Positions 43,830 through 51,626 of a DNA stretch of 64,000 nt are shown here, piece after piece. The DNA is from Sphingobacterium sp. UGAL515B_05 (GTDB taxonomy: Bacteria; Bacteroidota; Bacteroidia; Sphingobacteriales; Sphingobacteriaceae), in NCBI RefSeq assembly GCF_033097525.1, contig NZ_CP109907.1, positions 5,642,001-5,706,000 of the forward strand. Reading direction: 5' to 3'. The notes beneath the pieces were generated by a model, which ran no database searches, had not been told where the DNA came from, and worked only from the letters and a program-made list of their open reading frames with translations. Both the position numbers and the translations under genes were made by a program. Position 1 is the stretch's first letter, and each line of letters begins with the position of its first letter.

Positions 43830-44525
43830 TTATTCTTCTTTTTTTGTATTAATTGGCACAGGAGCTGCTAGAGATGCATTTTTTGTACGTTGCTTTTCAG
43901 CAATCAGTACTTTTAACTCTTCAATTGTCTTCTGCTGCTCTTTGATTGCTTCAACAAGATAAGGAATGATGTAATTGTAAGACATCGCTTTTACCCCTGA
44001 GCTATCTGCCGTCACAACTGCTTCAGGAATAATTTTTTCTACTTCTTGTGCCAAGAATCCAATTTGGTGATTGTTTCCGCTGCCATTAACAGAACGTTGA
44101 ACCATCCCGTCTTTCCAATCATAGGAATACCCGTTCAATTGAAGTACTTTTCCCAGCGCGCTTTCTCCTTGAGCCGTAACAATGCGTTTAATATTGGTTT
44201 TTAAACGTTCGTCTGATACCTGGATATATGACCTTGCTTCCACATCAATATGTCCAGTACTAGTGAGATTATAAAACACCACCTTATTAACACTGTTTAT
44301 CCTAGGATCAGTATTTTGCATATCAATATGTAATGCATTTGTGCCTGCACCATAATTCCCAAAAGAAGTAAATCGAATCTGTGGTTTACTAAACTGTAAT
44401 GGAAAAGTAGGTGAAGCGGTACCAATCCCAATGTCATTAGAAGTTGACACGGCTATCTGACAATATACAGACTCCCCAGCTAACAAGAGACTCGCACTGA
44501 TAATATAACCAAGTAGTTTATTCAT
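43830..44525 (-). CDS. Tail-fibre-like protein with S74 intramolecular chaperone domain
   Basis: A 231-aa exported protein with a signal peptide near its start (GYIISASLLLAGESVYCQ). The N-terminal half is beta-rich and fibre-like (GTASPTFPLQFSKPQIRF). The C-terminal peptidase S74 domain shows SDERLKTNIKRI, LNGYSYDWKDG, QIGFLAQEVEKIIPEAV and YNYIIPYLVEAIKEQQKTIE, followed by a coiled coil. S74 domains trimerise fibres and then cleave themselves off. It is the first gene of the operon after the conserved promoter element. A role as a surface fibre for RHS display is inference. Confidence 0.85.
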   Translation of the reverse strand: MNKLLGYIISASLLLAGESVYCQIAVSTSNDIGIGTASPTFPLQFSKPQIRFTSFGNYGAGTNALHIDMQNTDPRINSVNKVVFYNLTSTGHIDVEARSYIQVSDERLKTNIKRIVTAQGESALGKVLQLNGYSYDWKDGMVQRSVNGSGNNHQIGFLAQEVEKIIPEAVVTADSSGVKAMSYNYIIPYLVEAIKEQQKTIEELKVLIAEKQRTKNASLAAPVPINTKKEE

Positions 44526-44901
44526 ATGTATTTATAATTAAAATGTTTCAAAAAGAAATAGACACATCAACAGCAGTAAAGGCCATAAACGTATCATTAT
44601 CAGAAAAATCGATTAATTAATTTCTTGTGGTCTCTTATTTTTTCCTTGAAACAAAGTAATTCAAAATAACATTGGTGAATTGCACTAATAAAAAGCGAAC
44701 TATAAATAAAATTGGTTAATAAAAGAACTTTCTTCTGACTTAGCATAAATGTAGAAAAAATCTAACAAAATAAAAAGTATATTTCGACTTTATTTTATTT
44801 TTAATTTCTAACAAAATTTTAAGGTATTTTAGACATATCTACATACTTTCAACTATAACCTTTTTTAAGTAAATTTACCAGAAATCGCTAATTAGAAAAT
44901 T
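44526..44901. promoter_or_regulatory. Divergent promoter region of the second RHS operon and the T2SS-like operon
   Basis: A 376-base AT-rich gap between genes pointing away from each other. It contains conserved element copy B (44645-44781) for the minus operon. TAAATTTA (44870-44877), a near match to TAnnTTTG, lies 25 bases before the plus-strand ATG at 44902. No protein gene is seen. Confidence 0.5.
44645..44781 (-). promoter_or_regulatory. Conserved upstream element of the RHS operon (copy B)
   Basis: Homologous to 29988-30129. Blocks CTTGAAACAAAG, GTGAATT, AAAATTGGTTAATAAAA and AAAGTATA occur in the same order with small spacing differences. On the minus strand TACTTTGTTTCAAG resembles a -7 region. 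It lies 120 bases before the S74-protein gene. Confidence 0.6.
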
Positions 44902-45270
44902 ATGAAAAGATTTTTAGCCGCATTATTCTTATTTTCCGTAAGCTTTGTGGGCTGCTCAGAATTTATAGAATATCCTATGGAGAAAGAAAGTGTCGAACTA
45001 TTGGCGCCGATGGACAGCCTTTCCACGCAGGACAGTGTCGTGAGCTTTTATTGGAAAAATCACCAGGACGCAGACAAATATCGGCTTCAAATTGCACGTC
45101 CAAACTTTGATTCTATTCAAAAAGTAATAGTAGACACGGTAACCACATTGGATCACCTTAATCTGACAGTAAGTCCAGGAAAATATACCTGGCGCGTGCG
45201 ACCGGAAAATTCGGGAAGTGTAGGTCTTTTCAAACAACGCCAGATTACCATTTTGCCGAGCTTGAAATAA
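44902..45270 (+). CDS. Lipoprotein with a fibronectin-like domain, T2SS-like operon
   Basis: A 122-aa protein. A signal peptide with lipobox-like FVGC (residues 15-18) suggests lipid anchoring. The mature part, LLAPMDSLSTQDSVVSFYW then DKYRLQIARPNFDS and SPGKYTWRVRPENS, follows the fibronectin III-like pattern seen in Bacteroidota surface lipoproteins. It is the first gene of the plus operon, 2 bases before the GspC-like gene. Its role may be a pilotin-like partner of the secretin, but that is only a guess from position. Confidence 0.65.
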   Translation: MKRFLAALFLFSVSFVGCSEFIEYPMEKESVELLAPMDSLSTQDSVVSFYWKNHQDADKYRLQIARPNFDSIQKVIVDTVTTLDHLNLTVSPGKYTWRVRPENSGSVGLFKQRQITILPSLK

Positions 45271-45272
45271 AA

Positions 45273-45779
45273 ATGAAAAACAAAGCGATGACATATATAT
45301 TGCTCTCCTTGGTCATTGGACTTTGGGGTTATATTATATATAAGATTTTTGCGGCCGTTTCTGATGATGATCAGGGCCCTCGGCAGGCACAAAAGAACTT
45401 TGTCCAAAATGTGAGCGACCTCAGTTTTTACAATCAAAAGAAAACAACAGCTTTGTTATTAAACTATCCCGATCCCATGTTAAAAAATATCGTTGCCGAC
45501 ACCGTCCCTTCAGCACCGGTAACGCCCGCCGTAAACAACTATGTCGCGCCACCGGTTCAGTCTTATCAGCCCGAACCGCAAATCAATGTGCGCTATATCG
45601 GGTTTATCGAAAATCTAAACGACAAGAAACCTACGGCCATCGTCGCCATCATGGACAAACAATATATGATGAATGTCGGCGATGAACAGAATGGGGTTAA
45701 ATTGACAGCTATTAACCACGGACAGATTACCATCAAAGCCCACGGTAAAAACAAGACAATATTTAAAAATGACAACTAA
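45273..45779 (+). CDS. GspC/PilP-like inner-membrane protein
   Basis: A 168-aa bitopic protein. A single membrane helix (AMTYILLSLVIGLWGYIIY) is followed by a Pro-rich linker (VPSAPVTPAVNNYVAPPVQS). The C-terminal domain, VRYIGFIENLNDKKPTAIVA then YMMNVGDEQNGVKLTAINH, fits the GspC homology-region/PilP beta fold: (R)YxGFI...G..V..GD. Such proteins link the inner-membrane platform to the secretin in the periplasm. It starts 2 bases after the lipoprotein stop and overlaps the next gene by 11 bases. Confidence 0.65.
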   Translation: MKNKAMTYILLSLVIGLWGYIIYKIFAAVSDDDQGPRQAQKNFVQNVSDLSFYNQKKTTALLLNYPDPMLKNIVADTVPSAPVTPAVNNYVAPPVQSYQPEPQINVRYIGFIENLNDKKPTAIVAIMDKQYMMNVGDEQNGVKLTAINHGQITIKAHGKNKTIFKNDN

Positions 45780-46413
45780 AAAAATTCTGTATACGATCTT
45801 CTTCTTCATGATTTCTATCATCTGTCAGGCACAGGTTAAAGAACTCGCCATCTTTCGGAGATTCACGTTTTCGTCCAGTGATGGAAGCAAGACCATATGC
45901 TATGCCGACAACATCAAGATCAGTCCTAATAGTGACAAAACCTACGTCTGGTACGAAAGCAATCAGCTGCACCAAACTATGGGTGGCTATTCAGGTAAAC
46001 TTCTCAATGGGCAGTTTACACATTATTTCCCCAACAAGAATCTTTCCGACCAGGGATTATATGTAAAAGGACTCAAACAGGGGGTATGGCGCCACTGGTA
46101 TGCAAATGGTAACCTCAAAAGTGAATCCCAATGGATGGCGAACATCGAAGAAGGCCCCTTTGTACGTTACGATGAGCAGGGCAATTGGATCCAACGCGGC
46201 TATCTAAAAGAGGGTAAATTGCACGGTAGCATCGAGAACAAAACAAGCGATATCATTAGTTACCAGTATTTTGACCTGGGCAAAGAAATTTCCAAAGAAG
46301 CTTTCCAGAACAACAATATCTTTCGCAAGACGGGAAAACTAATCGGTGACCAGATCAATAAATGGTTTAAAAAGAAAGAGAATCAGCCCGAACCGGTAAC
46401 TCCTAATTCCTAA
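45769..46413 (+). CDS. MORN-repeat (YwqK-like) exported protein
   Basis: A 214-aa protein with a signal peptide (FFFMISIICQAQ). Repeats of the MORN/YwqK type are visible: GKLLNGQFTHYFPNKNLSDQ, GLKQGVWRHWYANGNLKSE and GYLKEGKLHGSI. These repeats form elongated beta sheets and are common in surface-associated proteins. Overlap with the GspC-like gene and a 4-base gap to the next gene tie it to the secretion operon. Function is unknown. Confidence 0.75.
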   Translation: MTTKKILYTIFFFMISIICQAQVKELAIFRRFTFSSSDGSKTICYADNIKISPNSDKTYVWYESNQLHQTMGGYSGKLLNGQFTHYFPNKNLSDQGLYVKGLKQGVWRHWYANGNLKSESQWMANIEEGPFVRYDEQGNWIQRGYLKEGKLHGSIENKTSDIISYQYFDLGKEISKEAFQNNNIFRKTGKLIGDQINKWFKKKENQPEPVTPNS

Positions 46414-46417
46414 AACT

Positions 46418-47668
46418 ATGCTCAAGGCGGCAGCATTATATCTGGTGTTGGTCATTTCCCTTATCGTGTCGGTACTTTTGGGGAGTTTGATCTATCTTGC
46501 TTTCTTTTTTCGGGATCAGGATGCCCGTTTTAACCGTAAAGAACAGCTGAGACAGCAGGTTGATGCCGGATATAGTCTGGTTACCTCCACCAATTTTCCT
46601 TACGCGCTGGATACCGCACTGACCAATATCACCCAGCAGGGAGATTCGGTCTATCTCTCGAAATACGAATGGGGACTTTATGATATTGCCGTTGTCCGGA
46701 CGCGTATGCTACGGGATTCCCTGATGAAAACGGCTCTATTAGGTGCAATCCCCTCCGACTCAACGGTACTGTATATCACGGATGAAGACCGACCAGTTTC
46801 AGTCAGTGGTGAAACAGTCATTAAAGGAACTGCGTTCATTCCAAAATCTGGAGTCAGACCATCGTATGTTGACGGCGAATACTTTAAAGGCAATGAGAAG
46901 ATCGTCGAAGGGGAAAGCAAAGACAGCGACCGGCAGATGCAGGCACTGAACACCAAACGCCTGACAGCGCTGCAAGCCTTGCTCAAACAAGACAGTCTGA
47001 AGGGCGAGACGCTGCCCCTGGGTACCACAAATAAAAACCCTTTCCATCAGCGCACACTACGCTACTATCTACGTGCAGGCCAGGGACAGATCAGCGATAG
47101 TCTGATGGGTAATATTCAATTGCTATCGGACACCACAATTATCATTCCCGCTACCGCTTTTTTACAGGATATTTTGGTGATAGCGCCATGCATACGGATC
47201 GAAAAAGGATTTAAAGGCGCTGCGCAGTTCTTTGCCACCGACTCGTTGATATTGGAAGATAATGTTTCCCTCCAGTATCCATCGACCGCAGCAGTAATCG
47301 GCGCAGAAGGCAAAAGAACAAGCTTAAGAATAGGCAACAACTGCAATATCGCAGGAACTGTTCTCTTATACGAGCCCAAACGCTCCGATATGCCATCGGC
47401 AGCAAGCCTCGGAAAAGACTGCACTATTCAGGGAGACCTTATTGTATATGGTCTTCTAGACTATAGCAAAGGTCTACAGGTCATAGGGCGCACAGCTTGT
47501 TACCGATTTCTGTACAAAAGCCCTTCATCCATGTACGAGAATTTTTTGGTCAATATTAAATTTGACCGCAGCAAGCTATCCCCCCATTTCCTGAGTTCCT
47601 ATTTACAGATAGCGGATCAAAAAAAACAGGTTAATAAACCTTTAAAGTGGTATAGCTATGGGGGATAA
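46418..47668 (+). CDS. Unrecognised membrane-anchored protein with beta-helix-like C-terminus
   Basis: A 416-aa protein with one N-terminal membrane helix (AALYLVLVISLIVSVLLG), like a pseudopilin or GspK but without a prepilin cleavage motif. Residues about 240-340 contain parallel-strand repeats (IRIEKGFKGAAQFFATDSL, ILEDNVSLQYP, LRIGNNCNIAGTVLLYE, LGKDCTIQGDLIVYGLL) resembling a bactofilin or beta-helix. No family is recognised. It lies between a MORN protein and a pseudopilin and overlaps the latter by 11 bases, so it is probably a component of the machine specific to this phylum. Confidence 0.6.
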   Translation: MLKAAALYLVLVISLIVSVLLGSLIYLAFFFRDQDARFNRKEQLRQQVDAGYSLVTSTNFPYALDTALTNITQQGDSVYLSKYEWGLYDIAVVRTRMLRDSLMKTALLGAIPSDSTVLYITDEDRPVSVSGETVIKGTAFIPKSGVRPSYVDGEYFKGNEKIVEGESKDSDRQMQALNTKRLTALQALLKQDSLKGETLPLGTTNKNPFHQRTLRYYLRAGQGQISDSLMGNIQLLSDTTIIIPATAFLQDILVIAPCIRIEKGFKGAAQFFATDSLILEDNVSLQYPSTAAVIGAEGKRTSLRIGNNCNIAGTVLLYEPKRSDMPSAASLGKDCTIQGDLIVYGLLDYSKGLQVIGRTACYRFLYKSPSSMYENFLVNIKFDRSKLSPHFLSSYLQIADQKKQVNKPLKWYSYGG

Positions 47669-48035
47669 AATTATTCGGCTCAAAGCCTCCACCCTGGTGG
47701 AAACACTTGTATCCATGGTCATTATCTTGATCGTATTTGGAATCGGCATGCTTATTTTTGTCAACCTGACCAAAGCCTCCAGAAGTGAAACACGAAAGAG
47801 CACAACTGAGCAGATGATGCTTTGGAGCCGTCAGTTAGAGACAACCGGATTTGATGGCAACACTATGGGAGAAAGCCTGAAGGATAGTATCAAATTAAGC
47901 TACCAGCTCAAGGAAACCGAAGGGTATCCCGACCGCCTGCGCCTGGCCGTTTATGCAATCTCCGAGGAAGGCAAAGTAACAGATAGTCTAGTACGCTATA
48001 TTGAGAATAAAGCAGAGGAAAGGGATCAGCAATGA
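47658..48035 (+). CDS. Pseudopilin 1
   Basis: A 125-aa protein with a type IV prepilin-like start: a basic leader, then KASTLVETLVSMVIILIVFG. The cleavage position is expected after Ala, with Glu at mature position 5. The hydrophobic helix and small C-terminal domain fit a minor pseudopilin (GspH/I/J class). It overlaps both neighbours (11 and 4 bases), implying translational coupling. Confidence 0.72.
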   Translation: MGDKIIRLKASTLVETLVSMVIILIVFGIGMLIFVNLTKASRSETRKSTTEQMMLWSRQLETTGFDGNTMGESLKDSIKLSYQLKETEGYPDRLRLAVYAISEEGKVTDSLVRYIENKAEERDQQ

Positions 48036-48526
48036 GCAAACAAAAATTAAAGGCTTTTACCCTCATGGAACTCACCATTGCCATGCTGATTTCAGCCATC
48101 AGTATCGGTATGGCTTTCTATATGTTTCAATATTTTCAACAGCTCTTTCTACGACAGCAAAAGCAACGACAGGAGCGTTTCTCCTACAGTCTCTTCAAAC
48201 ATCTGTTGGAACAGGACATCAATAAATCGCTTTGGTTAAAAACAAGCGAAAATGGTCTGATCTGCGAAAATGAGTCCGGAAATATCAGTTATGAGTTTGC
48301 ACCTAAATTCATTGTGAGAAATCAAAATATCGTAGAAAAAGATACTTTTTTGATCCAAACTGTCAACCTGGATATGACGCCAAGGATACAGCATCTTCCA
48401 TCGGAAGAACTGACAGATCATATTAACCTAAATATCCGGTTTGAAAATAAAGAACACAGGTTTGATTACCATAAGATCTATTCGGCTCAGCAGCTTTTAC
48501 AGCTTGAATCGGGGATCACTAATTAA
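48032..48526 (+). CDS. Pseudopilin 2
   Basis: A 164-aa protein starting MSKQKLKAFTLMELTIAM. Processing is expected after Ala with Phe as the first mature residue and Glu at position 5, then a long hydrophobic helix. The C-terminal half has no recognised domain. It is coupled by an ATGA overlap to pseudopilin 1 and followed 12 bases later by gspF. By position it is a minor pseudopilin. Confidence 0.74.
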   Translation: MSKQKLKAFTLMELTIAMLISAISIGMAFYMFQYFQQLFLRQQKQRQERFSYSLFKHLLEQDINKSLWLKTSENGLICENESGNISYEFAPKFIVRNQNIVEKDTFLIQTVNLDMTPRIQHLPSEELTDHINLNIRFENKEHRFDYHKIYSAQQLLQLESGITN

Positions 48527-48538
48527 TGTATTTCGTCT

Positions 48539-49690
48539 ATGCCTTCAATTGATATCTCAAAATATAAGAAAAAGCCCGAACAGCCAACTTCCCCTAAGAA
48601 AAAAGAAGGATCTGGCGATATTTTGGCCTTTCTGAACAAAGACATCAGCTTTGGAAACGGCCAGCTTCCCGACAAGAAAAAAGAAGAATTCTATGTCGAA
48701 TTCAGTACCCTACTCTTATCGGGTGTTGACCTCAAGACTGCATTTGATCTTGTTCTTTTGGATCAGAAAAACAGCAAGGACAATAAGTTGTTTCAGGAAA
48801 TCAAGAGCAACGTCCTTGTGGGCGATAGTCTATCAGATGCCATCCATAAAAGCGGAAAATTCAGCAATTACGAGTTTTTCAGTTTACGGATTGGGGAAGA
48901 GACTGGAAAACTTGGCGAGGTCATGAAAGAATTGGCCTCTTTCTATAAAAGCAAGATTGGGCAGCGTCGCAAGATTATTTCAGCACTCACCTATCCCGTC
49001 ATTGTGTTAAGCACATCGATGGGCGCAGTACTATTTATGCTTAAGTTTGTGGTACCGATGTTTTCCGATATTTTCAAACGTTTCGGCGGCGAGCTACCGG
49101 CCATTACAGCGTTTATTTTAAAAGTCTCCCAATTTATGGACCGCACGTTCTGGTGGGGTGTATTAGTCCTTATCGGTCTTATTGTATTTATCCGTTTCAA
49201 CCAAAAGCAGCTGTGGTGGCGCAAGTGGTCTTCCAGGATTATGTTGCGACTTCCATTATTTGGCGATATTATCCGCAAGGTCCATTTGGCGCGTTTCGCG
49301 AATACCATGCGTCTATTGGTCAGCACCAATACGCCACTGTTGCAGTCTATCCAGTTGGTTCAGCAAATGACCGATTTTTATCCGATAGCACATTCCTTGG
49401 AGGGAGCCGAGAAGGAAATTTTACAGGGAGAATCCTTACACGCCGCACTTTCCAAATATCCTTTTTACCCAGCCAAAACGGTACAATTGATCCGTGTTGG
49501 TGAGGAGGTGAACCGATTGGATTTTTTCTTTGAAAAGATAGCAACCCAGCTGACGGAAGAAGTCGAATACAAGACCTCAACACTTTCCAGTCTGCTTGAA
49601 CCTTTTATTATTATCTTCTTGGGGTTGGTCGTTGGCCTGATTCTGATCGCCATGTACTTGCCGATGTTCCAAATGAGCAATAGTTTTTAA
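48539..49690 (+). CDS. gspF: Type II secretion/type IV pilus inner-membrane platform protein (GspF/PilC)
   Basis: A 383-aa polytopic protein with two T2SSF domains. The first is LLSGVDLKTAFDLVL ... GDSLSDAIHKSGKFSNYEFF ... GEETGKLGEVMKELASFYK. The second is LLVSTNTPLLQSIQLVQQMT ... LHAALSKYPFYPAKTVQLIR and GEEVNRLDFFFEKIA. Three hydrophobic segments (near residues 155-180, 205-225 and 350-375) match the family. An unusual charged, Pro- and Lys-rich N-terminal extension (residues 1-50) precedes the first domain. It is the last gene of the plus operon and faces the convergent gspM-like gene. Confidence 0.9.
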   Translation: MPSIDISKYKKKPEQPTSPKKKEGSGDILAFLNKDISFGNGQLPDKKKEEFYVEFSTLLLSGVDLKTAFDLVLLDQKNSKDNKLFQEIKSNVLVGDSLSDAIHKSGKFSNYEFFSLRIGEETGKLGEVMKELASFYKSKIGQRRKIISALTYPVIVLSTSMGAVLFMLKFVVPMFSDIFKRFGGELPAITAFILKVSQFMDRTFWWGVLVLIGLIVFIRFNQKQLWWRKWSSRIMLRLPLFGDIIRKVHLARFANTMRLLVSTNTPLLQSIQLVQQMTDFYPIAHSLEGAEKEILQGESLHAALSKYPFYPAKTVQLIRVGEEVNRLDFFFEKIATQLTEEVEYKTSTLSSLLEPFIIIFLGLVVGLILIAMYLPMFQMSNSF

Positions 49691-49864
49691 CAAAATTAAA
49701 TGAATATTAATTAGCGTAGAGTAGGGGATTTAATGTTTACCTCGGCAGCCCGCTGACATCTAGTATTAAACATTTCACTGTCAGGTTTTCGGTCTTTATC
49801 GCTTATTCTTTATTGTCCAGAACTGTTACTATTGCGCATTTAGCTAAGAATATGCCCAATATTT

Positions 49865-50410
49865 CTACTTTTCCAACTTCACCTTAAATCCCACTTCACC
49901 TTCAATTACTTTACGTTCATTTGCCGATACTCTCCTGTTGTCAAACTTTAAGGTCACCGTGCTCAGATAGCCCAGTGTATTGATCTTTTCTAGTTCGGCA
50001 ACGGATGCAACTATAGACCGATAGTCTCCCTTTAGCGTTAAGCTCTTGGATTTGACAGCAGTGCTATCTACTTGCATCGCATTATTCTTAGGGAGATTAT
50101 TGAAATAGACCTGAATACGCGGCGAATTAATTGCACGGCTAGCTTCCGAAAGGAAATTATCGTTCCAGGTTGCCGAGTCACTTTGATAAACTTTACTCAG
50201 GCTATCCAGTACTTTGCTCTTTCGCGTGAAATCATACTGTGTACTGTTGCTGATATCGTTACCAATCAACCCATTCAAACGTGTATTTTCACGATAGGCC
50301 AGATAGGTCTTTTGGAATGCCAAAAACCAGGCAAGCACCAGGAGAACCCCAGCACCCGCAAACAGCAGCTTGTTGCGTTTTTTATAGTCAATTTCCTTCC
50401 ACTTTATCAT
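49865..50410 (-). CDS. GspM/PilO-like protein
   Basis: A 181-aa bitopic protein: a cytosolic basic start, one membrane helix (LLFAGAGVLLVLAWFLAF), then a coiled, ferredoxin-like periplasmic region ending in EGEVGFKVKLEK. It overlaps the GspL-like gene by 23 bases. Size, topology and position after a PilM/N-like gene fit PilO/GspM, which helps anchor the platform. Primary sequence similarity is too weak for a firm name. The gap to gspF contains AATGTTTA/TAAACATT complementarity that might be a weak terminator. Confidence 0.62.
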   Translation of the reverse strand: MIKWKEIDYKKRNKLLFAGAGVLLVLAWFLAFQKTYLAYRENTRLNGLIGNDISNSTQYDFTRKSKVLDSLSKVYQSDSATWNDNFLSEASRAINSPRIQVYFNNLPKNNAMQVDSTAVKSKSLTLKGDYRSIVASVAELEKINTLGYLSTVTLKFDNRRVSANERKVIEGEVGFKVKLEK

Positions 50411-51623
50411 TGTAGTTTATCTTTATGGTAAAGGCATCCATCGTTTCATCCAGTTGCTTGTTGCCATATTCCTCGATACTGACCTTTGCGATCCAGGGAT
50501 TATTCTTGAGTTCACGCAGCCATAGATTGAGCATTTCCAAAGTTGGACTATTCCCTTTGATTATAATCTGGTCAGCCTGTTGGATCACTGTATTCCCCAG
50601 TCCTTTTGATTGCGGATTGACCTGGATCTGTGCCAGGCTGATCTGCGTAAACTGCCGGATGGAATAACCGATCTGATCCAGCAGCCAGGCTTTGGAAACA
50701 CCACCATTCCATCCCAGTTCAGTCAAAAGCTGTTCATTGCTCTTTATTTCCCCTTCTAACTTTCCTAAATCCTGCACCGTGCTCTGTTGACTACTTACCC
50801 GGTCTCCCAAGGCCATATTTTCCTGATAATAATGACTAAATAAGAACGTGTTCACCAACAGCAAAAGAAAAAAAACAGCAACTAGAATCAGCAGATTTAC
50901 GTTGAACTTTTGTTTTTCGAGCCAGCTTTGACGCTGTTCTTCCACTTCGGGAATAAGCAGCCCATACTCCGGGACATAATCGGCCATCAAAGCTGAAAAA
51001 GCAATTGCATAAGCGGTCACATACTGCGGTTTAATCGGATGGTCGCCAATCTTTAAGGCAAATCGGCTCTCGAACTCCTGGCCATACCGATATTCTTGCC
51101 ATTGTTTGTTTTCAGCACCGATCCGTATGGAATGTCCGTCAAAAGTGTAGGCATCACCGTAACTATTGATCTGACCAAGTATTGCGTCGAGCACAAAAGG
51201 ACCGATAAACACTTTGATAACCTGATATCCGTTGACTGCAAATCTGTCGATCATCTCCACAATATAATCCTTTCGCACAAAAGCCACCCATTGCTTTGAT
51301 TCCCCTTGCAACTGCCCATGATAAAAACGATCCGCATCATAGCTGGGGAATATAGACTTCAACCGCTCCTCATCCAGATCCATAGGTGTAGTCTCTTTGA
51401 TAAGGATCTGTCTCGAATCAAGGTGAAGTGCAACAGGTGTATCTTTGTACTTATTGTTTGTGATAAGTTCCCAGTCGTCTACCTCCCAGGTATCTTCAAT
51501 TTCCAGCTGGTCTTTTTCCAACTTGACCTTGCAACAACGAATGGAAAGACCGGCAGAATCCTGTCGAAGCGAAATGCCAACGCAAGTATTTAATCGATAT
51601 TTTTCCTTGATCCTGTTCAACAT
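50388..51623 (-). CDS. GspL (PilM-PilN fusion)-like protein
   Basis: A 411-aa protein. The N-terminal ~230 residues are an actin-like, PilM/GspL-type cytosolic domain (VGISLRQDSAGLSIRCCKV, VALHLDSRQILIKE, GHSIRIG). A membrane helix (LLILVAVFFLLLLVNTFLF) follows, then a coiled coil (SSQQSTVQDLGKLEGEIKS) and a periplasmic PilN-like domain with IIIKGNSPTLEMLNLWLREL. This single-chain arrangement is that of GspL. It links the GspE ATPase to the platform. It lies between gspD and the GspM-like gene. Confidence 0.7.
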   Translation of the reverse strand: MLNRIKEKYRLNTCVGISLRQDSAGLSIRCCKVKLEKDQLEIEDTWEVDDWELITNNKYKDTPVALHLDSRQILIKETTPMDLDEERLKSIFPSYDADRFYHGQLQGESKQWVAFVRKDYIVEMIDRFAVNGYQVIKVFIGPFVLDAILGQINSYGDAYTFDGHSIRIGAENKQWQEYRYGQEFESRFALKIGDHPIKPQYVTAYAIAFSALMADYVPEYGLLIPEVEEQRQSWLEKQKFNVNLLILVAVFFLLLLVNTFLFSHYYQENMALGDRVSSQQSTVQDLGKLEGEIKSNEQLLTELGWNGGVSKAWLLDQIGYSIRQFTQISLAQIQVNPQSKGLGNTVIQQADQIIIKGNSPTLEMLNLWLRELKNNPWIAKVSIEEYGNKQLDETMDAFTIKINYNDKVEGN

Positions 51624-51626
51624 TGA

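Noticed and set aside
46678..47424. Minus-strand frames opposite the 46418-47668 gene
   Set aside because: They lack coding features and lie fully inside a well-supported gene.
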